Notes: generated from the sequence alone by a model not told the origin. 64,000 bases of DNA from Isoptericola sp. AK164 (GCF_029643425.1 NZ_CP119106.1:2604001-2668000); one strand, 5' to 3'; shown: positions 47,365 through 56,036, numbered from the stretch's first letter. Translations and numbers: made by a program.

Positions 47365-47886
47365 TCAGCGACCGGAACGCGAAGCGCGCAGCCGCGCGCC
47401 CTTCTCCTGAGCCACCTCGCGCAGCCCCTCCTGGAACTCCACCATCCGCTCGCGCAGCGCGAGGGACGCGGCGTCGGTGCCGGCACCGAGGATCTGGGCG
47501 GCCAGCAGCCCTGCGTTGCGGGCTCCGCCGATGGAGACGGTCGCGACCGGCACCCCGGCGGGCATCTGCACGATCGACAGCAGCGAGTCCATGCCGTCCA
47601 GGTGCTTGAGCGGCACCGGGACCCCGATGACGGGCAGCGGCGTGACGGCGGCGAGCATGCCGGGCAGGTGCGCGGCGCCGCCGGCGCCGGCGATGATCAC
47701 CCGCACGCCCCGGTCGGCGGCCCGCCGGCCGTAGTCGATCATCTCGGTCGGCATGCGGTGGGCGGACACGACGTCGACCTCGCAGTCCACGCCGAGCTCG
47801 GCCAGCGCGTCGGCGGCGGCCTCCATGACGGGCCAGTCGGAGTCCGACCCCATGACGATGCCGACGGCGGGTGCGGTGTCGCTCAT
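47365..47886 (-). CDS. purE: N5-carboxyaminoimidazole ribonucleotide mutase
   Basis: Converts N5-CAIR to CAIR in purine synthesis. 173 aa. [13 protein letters not shown] at the N-terminus, [23 protein letters not shown] and [23 protein letters not shown] are the PurE active-site signatures. The ATG at 47886 overlaps the last base of the purK stop; AGGAG precedes it. It acts directly after PurK in the pathway, so the two form one translational unit. Confidence 0.97.
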   Translation of the reverse strand: MSDTAPAVGIVMGSDSDWPVMEAAADALAELGVDCEVDVVSAHRMPTEMIDYGRRAADRGVRVIIAGAGGAAHLPGMLAAVTPLPVIGVPVPLKHLDGMDSLLSIVQMPAGVPVATVSIGGARNAGLLAAQILGAGTDAASLALRERMVEFQEGLREVAQEKGARLRASRSGR

Positions 47887-49115
47887 CAGTTCTCCTGCTC
47901 CTCGGAGGTCTCGCCGCGCAGCAGCGCCGCGGCGGCGCGGGCACGGCGGCGCACCTCGTCCAGGTCGTCGCCGCAGACGTTCACGTGACCGAGCTTGCGT
48001 CCCGGGCGGATGCCCTTGCCGTACAGGTTGACGTGCGCGTCCGGGAACCGCTCGCCGACGGCCGGCAGCGCGTCGGTGAGCCGCTCGAGGGACGAGCCGA
48101 GCACGTTGGCCATGACCGTCCAGCCGGCCACCGGCTCGGTGGAGCCGAGCGGGAGATCCAGGACGGCCCGCAGGTGCTGCTCGAACTGGCTGGTGACGGC
48201 ACCGTCGATCGTCCAGTGCCCCGAGTTGTGCGGACGCATCGCCAGCTCGTTGACCAGGACGTGCGGGGCGCCGTCGGGCCCGGCCGCCTGGAACATCTCG
48301 ACGGCGAAGACCCCGGTGACGTCCAGACCCTCGGCGATCCGCACGGCGACGTCGCGTGCCTCGCGGGCGAGGTCGGCCGACAGGTCCGGGGCCGGGGCGA
48401 CGACCTCGGCGCAGACGCCGTCGCGCTGGATCGACTCGACCACGGGCCACGTGCGCACCTCGCCCGAGGGCCGGCGCGCGACGAGCACGGCGAGCTCGCG
48501 GGTGAACGGCACCTTGTCCTCGACGAGGAGCTCGGGGCCGCCGTCGCGGTGCGCGGCGATCCAGTCGTCCGCCGCGTCGGCCGCGCCGACGACCCGGACG
48601 CCCTTGCCGTCGTACCCGCCGCGGGCGGTCTTGACGACCGCCTCGCCGTCCGCCGTGTCGGCGAGGAAGGCCGCCAGCGCGGTGCGCGCCTCCGCGGGCT
48701 CGCTCGGCAGGGCGGCCCAGCGCGGGCAGGGCACGCCGAGGTCGGTGAGCCGACGCCGCATGATGATCTTGTCCTGCGCGTGCACGAGGGCCTCGGGGCC
48801 CGGGCGGACCGGGGTGCCGTGGTCGATGAGGTCGGCGAGCAGCGCGTTCGGGACGTGCTCGTGCTCGAAGGTGAGCACGTCGGCACCGGGCCGGCCGTCG
48901 GCCGGGGCGATGAGGTCGCGGATCGCCGCGTCGTCGGACGCCGCGCCCACCGGGGTGTCGACGACGACCTGCGCGGCCGAGGTCGTGGGGTCCTCGACCA
49001 GGACGCGCAGGTGCACGCCGAGCTCGGCGGCCGGGGGCGCCATCATGCGCGCCAGCTGGCCGCCACCGACGACGGCGACGACGGGGGGTGCGGGGTGCGG
49101 GGCGGCGGGAGTCAC
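47886..49115 (-). CDS. purK: N5-carboxyaminoimidazole ribonucleotide synthase
   Basis: ATP-dependent carboxylation of AIR, the step before PurE. 409 aa with an ATP-grasp fold: [14 protein letters not shown] at the N-terminus, [37 protein letters not shown] and the C-terminal [19 protein letters not shown] and [10 protein letters not shown]. The GTG at 49115 is 8 bases after a TATCCT box; the longer open frame would overlap the divergent gtrA gene. It precedes purE with a 1-base overlap. Confidence 0.96.
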   Translation of the reverse strand: MTPAAPHPAPPVVAVVGGGQLARMMAPPAAELGVHLRVLVEDPTTSAAQVVVDTPVGAASDDAAIRDLIAPADGRPGADVLTFEHEHVPNALLADLIDHGTPVRPGPEALVHAQDKIIMRRRLTDLGVPCPRWAALPSEPAEARTALAAFLADTADGEAVVKTARGGYDGKGVRVVGAADAADDWIAAHRDGGPELLVEDKVPFTRELAVLVARRPSGEVRTWPVVESIQRDGVCAEVVAPAPDLSADLAREARDVAVRIAEGLDVTGVFAVEMFQAAGPDGAPHVLVNELAMRPHNSGHWTIDGAVTSQFEQHLRAVLDLPLGSTEPVAGWTVMANVLGSSLERLTDALPAVGERFPDAHVNLYGKGIRPGRKLGHVNVCGDDLDEVRRRARAAAALLRGETSEEQEN

Positions 49116-49123
49116 GGACGACG

Positions 49124-49129
49124 AGGATA
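49124..49129 (-). promoter_or_regulatory. -10 box for purK-purE
   Basis: TATCCT on the minus strand, eight bases before the purK GTG, so leaderless or nearly so. It lies divergent to the GtrA promoter in a 45-base gap. Confidence 0.5.
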
Positions 49130-49147
49130 CCGTCCCGCGCCGGGCGA

Positions 49148-49153
49148 TAGGCT
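49148..49153 (+). promoter_or_regulatory. -10 box for the GtrA gene (leaderless)
   Basis: TAGGCT on the plus strand, seven bases before the ATG at 49161. Confidence 0.55.
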
Positions 49154-49160
49154 GACGGCC

Positions 49161-49646
49161 ATGTCCCCGTCGGCCCCCGCCCCCGCCTCCGTCGGGCGAC
49201 CCGTGTGGCCGGTCCGGCTCGTGGCCGCGCTGTGGCGGCGCCGGCTCGAGCTGCTGCGCTTCGGCACCGTCGGGGGCGTGGCGTTCGTCGTCGACTTCAC
49301 GCTGTTCAACCTCATGACGCACGGGCCGGTGGACGTCCTCGCCCACAAGCCGGTGACGGTCAACATCATCGCCACCGGAGTCGCCACCCTGGTCTCCTGG
49401 GTGGGCAACCGGTACTGGACGTTCGCCACGCGCCGCACCCGGCACCGGGTGCGGGAGCTCCTGGAGTACGGGGCCGTGAACGTGGGCGGCATGGCGATCT
49501 CCTCGCTCTGCCTGGCCGTCTCCCGCTACCTGCTGGACCTGGACTCGGTGCTCGCCGACAACACCGCCAAGGTGGTCGGCCTGGTCCTGGGGATGGTGTT
49601 CCGCTACGTCCTGTACCGCACGGTGGTGTTCCGCGGCGACGGCTGA
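49161..49646 (+). CDS. GtrA family membrane protein
   Basis: 161 aa with four hydrophobic segments. [43 protein letters not shown] and [21 protein letters not shown] match the GtrA pattern (GNRxWTF and the terminal YRTVVF). GtrA proteins flip polyprenol-linked sugars or act with glycosyltransferases in decoration of surface polymers. The same gene pair with purK-purE is found in mycobacteria (Rv3275c-Rv3277). Its 3' end is 2 bases from the convergent histidine kinase. Confidence 0.88.
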   Translation: MSPSAPAPASVGRPVWPVRLVAALWRRRLELLRFGTVGGVAFVVDFTLFNLMTHGPVDVLAHKPVTVNIIATGVATLVSWVGNRYWTFATRRTRHRVRELLEYGAVNVGGMAISSLCLAVSRYLLDLDSVLADNTAKVVGLVLGMVFRYVLYRTVVFRGDG

Positions 49647-49648
49647 CG

Positions 49649-50995
49649 TCAGTCCTCGTGGTGGTGCAACCAGCCGCGGCGCCGTCCGCGCGACGAGATC
49701 GTGGTCCCCGGCGGCAGCACGACCCGCGGGTCGAGGGTGCGCGGCACGCCGGAGAGGAAGATCCGGAAGACCGGCGGCCGCCGCTGCGCCAGCTCCAGGC
49801 GTCCGCCGTCGGCCGCCACGAGGTCACGGGCCAGCGCGAGGCCGAGACCGGTGCTGCCCCCCGTGGAGGCTCCCCGCTCGAAGATCCGCGGGGCGATCTC
49901 GTCGTCGACGCCCGGCCCCTGGTCGGTGACCTCGAGGGCGACGGCGTTCTTCGGCCCCGAGGGCTTCGACCGGATGGTGGTCGTCCCGTCGCCGTACTTC
50001 AGCGAGTTCTCCAGCAGGGTGGCGATCACCTGGGCCAGGGCTCCCGGCGTGGCGAGCACCCGGTGGTCCTCGGCGACGTCGAGCACGAGCTCGCGGCCGG
50101 CCCCCGCGAAGGTGTCGGCCCACTCCTCGTGCTGCTGGCGCACCACGTCGAGCAGGACCACGGCCTCGGTCGTGCCGCCCTGCGAGCGGCGCGAGGTGGC
50201 CAGCAGGTCGTCGACGACGGTGACGAGCCGTTCCACCTGCTCCAGCGACACCCGTGCCTCGTCGACGACCTCCTCGTCGGTGGAGGTCAGCATGATCTCC
50301 TCCAGCCGCATCGACAACGCCGTCAGCGGGGTGCGCAGCTGGTGGGACGCGTCCTGGGTGAACTGGCGCTCGGCGGCCAGCCGGCCCGCCAGGCGGTCCC
50401 CGGACCGGGCCAGCTCGGCGGCGACGAGGTCGATCTCCTCCACGCCGGAGGGATCCAGGCTGGGGCGGACCTGGCCCGAGCCGAGCTGTTCGGCCGACGC
50501 CGCCAGGTACACCAGGGGCGCGGAGAGCCGGTTGGCCTGCCACACGGCCATCGCGACCCCGGCTCCGATGGCCACGACCCCGGCCACGACGACGAGGGCG
50601 ACGATCTGGGCGGCCTGGATGTAGGCGCCCCGGGCGGACACCTCGAAGGAGATCCAGGCGCGCCCGCTCTCGGTCTGCCGCGCCTTGACGACGACCGGGT
50701 CGGCCATCTCCTCGCCGTAGGTGAGCTGCTCGCCGCTGGGCAGGCTGACGGTCACGCGGGCCGGCAGGTCGCCCTCGCGTCCCTCGGCGGCGCGTTGCAG
50801 CTGGTCGTCGGTGGGCCGTTCGCCCCGTTCGACCGCGCGCGACACCGTCAGGGTGAAGGCGTCGAGCCGGTCGGAGATCCGCTGCTCGGCACCGGCGACG
50901 ACGTAGCGCGCGCCGAAGATGCCCAGCGGGACGCCGAGCAGGATCACCGCGACCGCGACCGCCGAGATCGTCGCCTGCAGGACGCGACGACGCAC
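49649..50995 (-). CDS. Sensor histidine kinase (HAMP, HisKA, HATPase)
   Basis: 448 aa. Two membrane helices at about residues 8-30 and 126-150 enclose a small extracellular domain with no recognised sensor fold. Then HAMP, a HisKA box QDASHQLRTPLTAL (phospho-acceptor H218), N-box LLENSLKYGD, G1 DQGPGVDD and G2 GGSTGLGLAL. The GTG at 50995 lies 6 bases after the response-regulator stop, with GAGG in front, so both are in one operon. Signal unknown. The C-terminal His-rich tail RGWLHHHED is unusual. Confidence 0.93.
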   Translation of the reverse strand: MRRRVLQATISAVAVAVILLGVPLGIFGARYVVAGAEQRISDRLDAFTLTVSRAVERGERPTDDQLQRAAEGREGDLPARVTVSLPSGEQLTYGEEMADPVVVKARQTESGRAWISFEVSARGAYIQAAQIVALVVVAGVVAIGAGVAMAVWQANRLSAPLVYLAASAEQLGSGQVRPSLDPSGVEEIDLVAAELARSGDRLAGRLAAERQFTQDASHQLRTPLTALSMRLEEIMLTSTDEEVVDEARVSLEQVERLVTVVDDLLATSRRSQGGTTEAVVLLDVVRQQHEEWADTFAGAGRELVLDVAEDHRVLATPGALAQVIATLLENSLKYGDGTTTIRSKPSGPKNAVALEVTDQGPGVDDEIAPRIFERGASTGGSTGLGLALARDLVAADGGRLELAQRRPPVFRIFLSGVPRTLDPRVVLPPGTTISSRGRRRGWLHHHED

Positions 50996-51001
50996 GGTGC
51001 C

Positions 51002-51688
51002 TCAGGCCTGCTGACCGAGCTCGAAGCGGAAGCCGAGACCTCGCACGGTCGAGATGTAGCGCGGCGCGTTCGCGTCGTCGCCGAGCTTGCGCCGCAGCCA
51101 GGACACGTGCATGTCCAGCGTCTTGGTCGAGCCGACGGGGTCCGAGCCCCACACGTCCCGCATGAGCGTGTCGCGCACGACCACGGAGCCCGCGTTGCCC
51201 ACGAGCACCTTGAGCAGGTCGAACTCCTTGGTGGTCAGGTGCAGCTCGCGGTCGCCCTGGAAGGCACGGTGCGCGGAGACGTCGACGCGCACGTCCTGCG
51301 CCCGCATCTCCTCGTCCTCGGTCGCCTCGCCGTGCGTGCGCCGCAGCAGCGCCCGCACCCGTGCGAGCAGCTCGGCCAGCCGGAACGGCTTGGTGACGTA
51401 GTCGTCGGCGCCGGCGTCGAGCCCGACCACGAGGTCGACCTCGTCCGCGCGCGCGGTCAGCACCAGGATCGGCGTGGACAGGCCGCGGCCGCGGATCTCC
51501 CGGGCGACGTCGAGCCCGTCGACGTCCGGCAGGCCGAGGTCGAGGACCACGATGTCCGCGTCCCCGGCGTGATCGATCGCTCCTTGACCTGTTCCTTGCA
51601 CGACGACGTCGTAACCCTCACGAGAAAGGGCCCGCGCCAAAGGCTCGGCAATCGCCGGGTCGTCCTCGGCCAGCAGTACGTGGGTCAT
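51002..51688 (-). CDS. Response regulator, OmpR/PhoB type
   Basis: 228 aa. Receiver with LLAEDDPAIAEPLA, phospho-acceptor Asp in VVLDLGLPDVDG and KPF; winged-helix output domain with LTTKEFDLLKVLVGNAG and STVRGLGFRFE. Partner of the kinase that follows. The ATG at 51688 is 6 bases after TAGCAT, a leaderless start. Targets unknown; divergent gene is another histidine kinase. Confidence 0.94.
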   Translation of the reverse strand: MTHVLLAEDDPAIAEPLARALSREGYDVVVQGTGQGAIDHAGDADIVVLDLGLPDVDGLDVAREIRGRGLSTPILVLTARADEVDLVVGLDAGADDYVTKPFRLAELLARVRALLRRTHGEATEDEEMRAQDVRVDVSAHRAFQGDRELHLTTKEFDLLKVLVGNAGSVVVRDTLMRDVWGSDPVGSTKTLDMHVSWLRRKLGDDANAPRYISTVRGLGFRFELGQQA

Positions 51689-51694
51689 TCCCTC

Positions 51695-51700
51695 ATGCTA
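51695..51700 (-). promoter_or_regulatory. -10 box for the OmpR-type two-component operon (leaderless)
   Basis: TAGCAT on the minus strand, six bases before the ATG at 51688. Confidence 0.6.
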
Positions 51701-51818
51701 GCGGCAATACCCCTGCGCACGGCACGTCGGACACGACGGTGAGATCGCCCCCGGGTGGCATGTCGCGATCCGTCGCACATCCGACCGGAGGGGGACGTCG
51801 TGCCGTCCCGCACCTGCC

Positions 51819-51824
51819 TAGGGT
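51819..51824 (+). promoter_or_regulatory. -10 box for the NarL-type two-component operon (leaderless)
   Basis: TAGGGT on the plus strand, seven bases before the ATG at 51832. The 143-base divergent gap 51689-51831 contains nothing else I can name. Confidence 0.6.
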
Positions 51825-51831
51825 AGCGAGC

Positions 51832-53151
51832 ATGGGCTGGTCAGGACGGGTGAACCGGTGGTTCGAGCACCATCGGTTCCTCGTCGACGCCGTCGGGGCC
51901 GGGATCCTCGCCCTCGTCGTGCTGCTGACGGCCAGCGACCTGTCGGGGAGCGACCGCGGTCCCGCCGTCGTCGTCTGGTCCGTGGCCCTGGTCGTCCCTC
52001 TCGCCTGGCGACGCACGCACCCGGTCGCCTCCGTCGTCGCGGTCTATGCGGTCGCGCTGGCCCACCTCGTCTCCGGGCTGCCGCTGCTGCTGCCCGGGGA
52101 CCTCGCGGTGCTCGCCGCGCTGTGGGCGGTGACGGTCTACGGACCCCGGTGGGCCCACGTCACGGCGATCGTCTCCGCCGTCGCCGGCTGCTTCCTCCTC
52201 GGTCCGGTGCTGGTCCTGCAGGGCGCCTGGTTCTCCGGGCTCGCGGACACTCTCGGGATCAGCCTGTTCTGCTCGACCGTCGCGCTGGCCGTGTGGGCGC
52301 TGGCGCTGGTCCGCCGCTACCGTCGGGTCACCGTCGAGGCGCTGCGGGACCGCGCCGAACGGCTCGAGGTCGAGCGCGACCAGCAGGCCCGGATCGCCAC
52401 CGCCGCCGAACGCGCCCGCATCGCCCGCGAGATGCACGACATCGTGGCCCACTCGCTCTCGATCGTGGTCGCCCAGGCCGACGGCGGCCGCTACGCGGCC
52501 TCGTCCGACCCGCAGGCCGCCGTGCGCGCCCTCGACGTCGTGTCGGAGACGGGGCGCGCCGCACTGGCGGACATGCGCCGCCTGCTCGGCGTCCTGCGCG
52601 ACGACGACGGTCACGTGGTCCGGGCGCCGGCTCTGTCGGGCGCCGGGCCGGCACCGGGCGGGGGCGGGCCCGCGACACCGTCCGGGGCCACCGCACCGCC
52701 GTCGTCCCCGGCACCGCTGGCCCCGCAGCCGGACGACGCCGAGCTCGACGGCCTCGTGGTGCAGGCCCGCGAGGCCGGGATGCGGGTGTCGCTGGTGCGT
52801 GTCGGGACGCCGCGCCGGCTCCCACCGGGAGCCGGGCTCACCCTGCACCGGGTGACTCAGGAGGCCCTGAGCAACGTCCGCAAGCACGCCGGTCCGCAGC
52901 CGCGCGTGACGGTGGTGCTGCGCTGGGAGGCGGAGGCGGTGACCGTCGAGGTGTCCGACGACGGCCGGGGGGCGGCGGCCCTGCCCGGCACGGACGGCTA
53001 CGGGCTGCTGGGCATGCGCGAGCGCGCCGCTGTGTTCGGGGGCTCGGTCACCGCCGGTCCCCGACCGGGCGGAGGGTGGCGGGTACGGTTCACGATGCCG
53101 GTCCCCGCCTCGACCGCGGGGACGTCCGACGAACCCGAGGAGCAGGCATGA
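51832..53151 (+). CDS. Sensor histidine kinase, NarL/DesK partner type (HisKA_3)
   Basis: 439 aa. Four to five membrane helices in the N-terminal 150 residues without an extracellular domain, so it probably senses membrane state or a transporter. Dimerisation/phospho-acceptor box IAREMHDIVAHSLSIV (HisKA_3), a Pro/Ala/Gly-rich linker of about 50 residues, and an ATPase domain with LTLHRVTQEALSNVRKHAG and DDGRGAAAL, YGLLGMRERAAVFGG. Leaderless ATG chosen at 51832; the upstream ATG at 51739 has no support. Coupled (ATGA) to the following regulator. Confidence 0.93.
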   Translation: MGWSGRVNRWFEHHRFLVDAVGAGILALVVLLTASDLSGSDRGPAVVVWSVALVVPLAWRRTHPVASVVAVYAVALAHLVSGLPLLLPGDLAVLAALWAVTVYGPRWAHVTAIVSAVAGCFLLGPVLVLQGAWFSGLADTLGISLFCSTVALAVWALALVRRYRRVTVEALRDRAERLEVERDQQARIATAAERARIAREMHDIVAHSLSIVVAQADGGRYAASSDPQAAVRALDVVSETGRAALADMRRLLGVLRDDDGHVVRAPALSGAGPAPGGGGPATPSGATAPPSSPAPLAPQPDDAELDGLVVQAREAGMRVSLVRVGTPRRLPPGAGLTLHRVTQEALSNVRKHAGPQPRVTVVLRWEAEAVTVEVSDDGRGAAALPGTDGYGLLGMRERAAVFGGSVTAGPRPGGGWRVRFTMPVPASTAGTSDEPEEQA

Positions 53152-53819
53152 CGGCACCGATCCGGGTCGCCCTCGTCGACGACCAGCAGCTCGTGCGCGC
53201 CGGCCTGCGCATGGTCATCGACTCCCAGGACGACCTGACCGTCGTCGTCGAGGCCGCCGACGGCGCGCAGGCGCTGCGGCTGCTGACCGACCACCGGGTG
53301 GACGTGGTGCTCATGGACGTGCGCATGCCCACCATGGACGGGCTCACGGCCACCGCTCGGCTCACGGCGTCCCCGGACGCGCCGACGGTGGTCGTGCTGA
53401 CGACCTTCGACCTCGACGAGTACGTCCTGGAGGCGATCCGCGCGGGGGCGTCGGGCTTCCTGCTCAAGGACACCCCGCCCGAGGAGCTGCTCGCCGCGGT
53501 CCGGACGGTCCAGCGCGGCGACGCCGTCATCGCGCCGTCGTCCACCCGCCGGCTGCTGGAGCACCTCGTCACCGCGCTGCCGGCGTCGTCCGCCCCCGCC
53601 CAGCACGCGGCCCTGGCGGCGCTGACCGAGCGCGAGCGCGAGGTGCTGGTCCTCATGGCGCGGGGCCGGTCGAACACCGAGATCGCGGCGGACCTGTTCG
53701 TCGCCGAGGCGACCGTCAAGACGCACGTCGGACGCGTGCTGGCCAAGCTCGGCGCCCGGGACCGCGTCCAGGCCGTGGTGACCGCCTACGAGACCGGGCT
53801 GGTGCGGCCCGGCGCCTGA
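53148..53819 (+). CDS. Response regulator, NarL/LuxR type
   Basis: 223 aa. Receiver with VALVDDQQLVRAGLRMV, VLMDVRMPTMDG (phospho-Asp), TTFDLDEYVLEAI and GFLLKD; C-terminal LuxR helix-turn-helix LTEREREVLVLMARGRSNTEIAADLFV and VKTHVGRVLAKL. Start ATG overlaps the kinase stop by 4 bases, with GAGGAG upstream. This kind of pair often controls ABC transporters; the inverted repeat in front of the ABC genes at 55051-55072 is a candidate target. Confidence 0.95.
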   Translation: MTAPIRVALVDDQQLVRAGLRMVIDSQDDLTVVVEAADGAQALRLLTDHRVDVVLMDVRMPTMDGLTATARLTASPDAPTVVVLTTFDLDEYVLEAIRAGASGFLLKDTPPEELLAAVRTVQRGDAVIAPSSTRRLLEHLVTALPASSAPAQHAALAALTEREREVLVLMARGRSNTEIAADLFVAEATVKTHVGRVLAKLGARDRVQAVVTAYETGLVRPGA

Positions 53820-53846
53820 GCGGCGCCGCGCCGGGCCGGCTGCCTC

Positions 53847-53852
53847 TACCCT
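53847..53852 (+). promoter_or_regulatory. -10 box for the voltage-sensor-like gene (leaderless)
   Basis: TACCCT on the plus strand, seven bases before the GTG at 53860. Confidence 0.55.
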
Positions 53853-53859
53853 GGGTGCC

Positions 53860-54570
53860 GTGTCCCGCCAGTCCCCCGTCGAGCGCGGCTCCTCCGTGAC
53901 GGAGGAGCCGTCGACCGAGCAGACCCGGCAGACCCGGCAGACCCCGCGGGCCGAGCAGGCAGAGCCGGCAGAGCCGGCAGAGCAGGCCGAGGAGCGCTGG
54001 GAACGGCGGTTCGCCTGGCCGGTGATCGTCGCGGCCCTGGCCTCCGTGCCCGCCGTCTGGCTGACCCTGCTCTCCGAGCCCTACGCGACGGTCGGCACCG
54101 TCGGCAGCCTGCTCACCGGTGCCGTGCTGCTCGCGGAGACGGTCGTGCTGTTCGCGGTCTCCGGCGACAAGCGGCGGTGGGTGTGGCAGCACCGGTGGCT
54201 GGTCGTCGTGACGCTGGCCATCGTGGTCTCGGCGGTGCTGGCCATCGGCCCGACCCAGCTCCTGCGGCTGGTGCGGGCGGTCGGTGCGCTGCGCCTGCTG
54301 CGCGCGCGCCACATCGTCCGGGCCGGCCGGCGGGTCATGGACCACTCCCGGCTGGACAAGCGGTGGGAGCGGGTCCTGACCGGGGTGATCATCGCCGTCG
54401 TGGCCGCCTTCGTGGCCGTGGTCCTCGCCGACCCGACGTCGCAGAGCCGGGTCCTGCTGGAGAGCCTCGTCGGCGGTCCGGCGTACGTGTGGCTCGTCCT
54501 GCTCGCCGGCCTGCTGCTGTCGGCGGCGGTCTTCGTGCTGGTGCGGGCGCGCCTGCGCGACGACGGCTGA
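53860..54570 (+). CDS. Voltage-sensor-like membrane protein without a pore
   Basis: 236 aa. Cytoplasmic N-tail with short repeats (QTRQTRQT, AEPAEPAE), then about six hydrophobic segments. The fourth is S4-like: RLVRAVGALRLLRARHIVRAGRR has Arg at three-residue spacing, and SGDKRRWVWQHRW precedes the third helix as in ion-channel voltage sensors. The last two helices (VLTGVIIAVVAAFVAVVLA and YVWLVLLAGLLLSAAVFVL) are where S5-S6 would be, but no selectivity filter (TVGYG-like) is present. So it resembles a voltage-sensor domain or a relic of a potassium channel; function unknown. GTG start supported by a leaderless -10 box. Confidence 0.7.
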   Translation: MSRQSPVERGSSVTEEPSTEQTRQTRQTPRAEQAEPAEPAEQAEERWERRFAWPVIVAALASVPAVWLTLLSEPYATVGTVGSLLTGAVLLAETVVLFAVSGDKRRWVWQHRWLVVVTLAIVVSAVLAIGPTQLLRLVRAVGALRLLRARHIVRAGRRVMDHSRLDKRWERVLTGVIIAVVAAFVAVVLADPTSQSRVLLESLVGGPAYVWLVLLAGLLLSAAVFVLVRARLRDDG

Positions 54571-54590
54571 CCACCCCGCAGAATGGGCCG

Positions 54591-54989
54591 ATGGCGACCA
54601 CTCCCCTGAAGCCCGAGACCGTCGAGCTGCTCCGCCGTCCGAACCCGGCCGTCATGGCCACGGTGACGCCCTCCGGGGCACCCGTGTCGGTGGCCACCTG
54701 GTACCTCTGGGACGACGACTCGCAGCGCGTCCTGCTCAACCTCGACGCCGGCCGCGCCCGCCTGCGGCACCTCGAGCACGACCCGCGGGTCTCGCTGACG
54801 GTGCTGGACGCGAACTGGTACCACCACGTGAGCCTGCGCGGCGAGGTCGAGCTCGTCGACGACCCGGACCTGGCCGACATCGACCGCCTCGCCCGGCACT
54901 ACACCGGCAAGCCGTACGTGGTCCGCGACAACCCCCGGGTGAGCGCCTGGATGACGGTCACCTCGTCCCACCTCTGGCCGCCGCGCTGA
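54591..54989 (+). CDS. PPOX class, probably F420-dependent oxidoreductase
   Basis: 132 aa. Split beta-barrel flavin/deazaflavin-binding fold: RRPNPAVMATVTPSGAPVSVATWYLWDD, LDAGRARLRHLEHDPRVSLTVLD, WYHHVSLRGEVELVDD and YVVRDNPRVSAWMTVTSSHLW. This is the actinobacterial F420/FMN PPOX type (TIGR03618-like); the cofactor is inferred, not seen. ATG at 54591 has CAGAAT six bases ahead. It ends before a strong terminator. Confidence 0.87.
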   Translation: MATTPLKPETVELLRRPNPAVMATVTPSGAPVSVATWYLWDDDSQRVLLNLDAGRARLRHLEHDPRVSLTVLDANWYHHVSLRGEVELVDDPDLADIDRLARHYTGKPYVVRDNPRVSAWMTVTSSHLWPPR

Positions 54990-54994
54990 GCCGT

Positions 54995-55040
54995 CGCCCT
55001 CCGGGTTCCCCCGACCGCGTCCGGGGGAACCCCGAGGGCG
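54995..55040 (+). terminator. Strong hairpin terminator after the PPOX gene
   Basis: Arms of 19 bases (54995-55013 and 55022-55040) with one mismatch and an 8-base loop, GC-rich, directly after the stop at 54989. It should insulate the ABC transporter operon. Confidence 0.75.
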
Positions 55041-55050
55041 CCCGGGGTGG

Positions 55051-55072
55051 AGGTCATCCCTGAGGATGACCT
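55051..55072. promoter_or_regulatory. Perfect 9-bp inverted repeat, candidate operator
   Basis: AGGTCATCC, four-base centre CTGA, GGATGACCT. It lies about 66-87 bases upstream of the predicted transcript start of the ABC operon. A symmetric TCATCC/GGATGA site suits a dimeric regulator, possibly the NarL-type regulator at 53148. Confidence 0.55.
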
Positions 55073-55125
55073 GGACGCCCGCCGGGACCAGCCTCGGGGC
55101 CGACGACGCCGCGCCCGGCGCTCCG

Positions 55126-55131
55126 TAGCGT
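55126..55131 (+). promoter_or_regulatory. -10 box for the ABC ATPase/FtsX operon
   Basis: TAGCGT on the plus strand, 62 bases before the GTG at 55194, giving a leader of about 55 bases. Confidence 0.4.
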
Positions 55132-55193
55132 CGGTGCTGTCATCGCGCTCCCCGACGGGAGCCGTCAGCACCAGACATGCGGAGAGCATCCCC

Positions 55194-56036
55194 GTGGACA
55201 CCACCGTGTACGTCCCGATCGACGACGACGCCCCCGGCGCCGTCGCCCCCAGCGACCAGACCCCCGCCGTGCGCGCCCGAGCCCTGACCAAGACCTACGG
55301 CACCGGCCAGGCGCAGGTCCGCGCCCTGGACGGCGTCGACGTGGACTTCGCGGCCGGCCGGTTCACCGCGATCATGGGGCCGTCCGGGTCGGGCAAGTCC
55401 ACGCTCATGCACCTGCTGGCCGGCCTCGACAGCGCCACGCGCGGGCAGGCGTTCCTCGGCTCCACCGACGTGACCGCCCTGGGCGACAAGGCCCTGACGA
55501 GGCTGCGCCGCGACCGCGTCGGGTTCGTCTTCCAGCAGTTCAACCTGCTGCCGATGTTCACCGCCGAGCAGAACATCACGCTGCCCGTGGAGCTCGCCGG
55601 CGGGACCGTGGACCGCGCCTGGTTCGACACGCTGGTGACCACGCTCGGGCTGTCCGAGCGCCTCACCCACCGCCCGAGCGAGCTGTCCGGCGGCCAGCAG
55701 CAGCGCGTCGCCGTCGCCCGCGCGCTCATCGCCCAGCCGGAGGTCGTCTTCGCCGACGAGCCCACCGGCAACCTGGACTCCCGCGCCGGGGTGGAGGTAC
55801 TGAGCTTCCTGCGCCGGTCGGTGCGCGAGCTGGGCCGCACGATCATCATGGTCACCCACGACCCCACGGCCGCCGCGTACGCGGACCGGGTGGTCCTCAT
55901 CGCCGACGGCCGCATCGCCGGGGAGATCTCCGACCCGACCCCCGAGGCCGTGCTCGCCGGGCTGGACGCGCTGCGCTCCCTCGAGGCCCCGGTGACCGGG
56001 ACCCCGTCCGACGACGGCACGCCGGCGGGTGCCTGA
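55194..56036 (+). CDS. ABC transporter ATP-binding protein (MacB/LolD-like)
   Basis: 280 aa. Walker A GPSGSGKSTLMHLLAG, Q-loop FVFQQFNLLPMFTAEQNI, signature ELSGGQQQRVAVARAL, Walker B VVFADEPTGNLDS, H-loop VTHD. This is the ATPase class that pairs with FtsX-type permeases for antimicrobial resistance, lipoprotein or signal export. The GTG at 55194 has GGAGAG eight bases upstream; the open frame extends further but crosses the terminator and operator. Stop overlaps the permease ATG by 1 base. Confidence 0.94.
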   Translation: MDTTVYVPIDDDAPGAVAPSDQTPAVRARALTKTYGTGQAQVRALDGVDVDFAAGRFTAIMGPSGSGKSTLMHLLAGLDSATRGQAFLGSTDVTALGDKALTRLRRDRVGFVFQQFNLLPMFTAEQNITLPVELAGGTVDRAWFDTLVTTLGLSERLTHRPSELSGGQQQRVAVARALIAQPEVVFADEPTGNLDSRAGVEVLSFLRRSVRELGRTIIMVTHDPTAAAYADRVVLIADGRIAGEISDPTPEAVLAGLDALRSLEAPVTGTPSDDGTPAGA

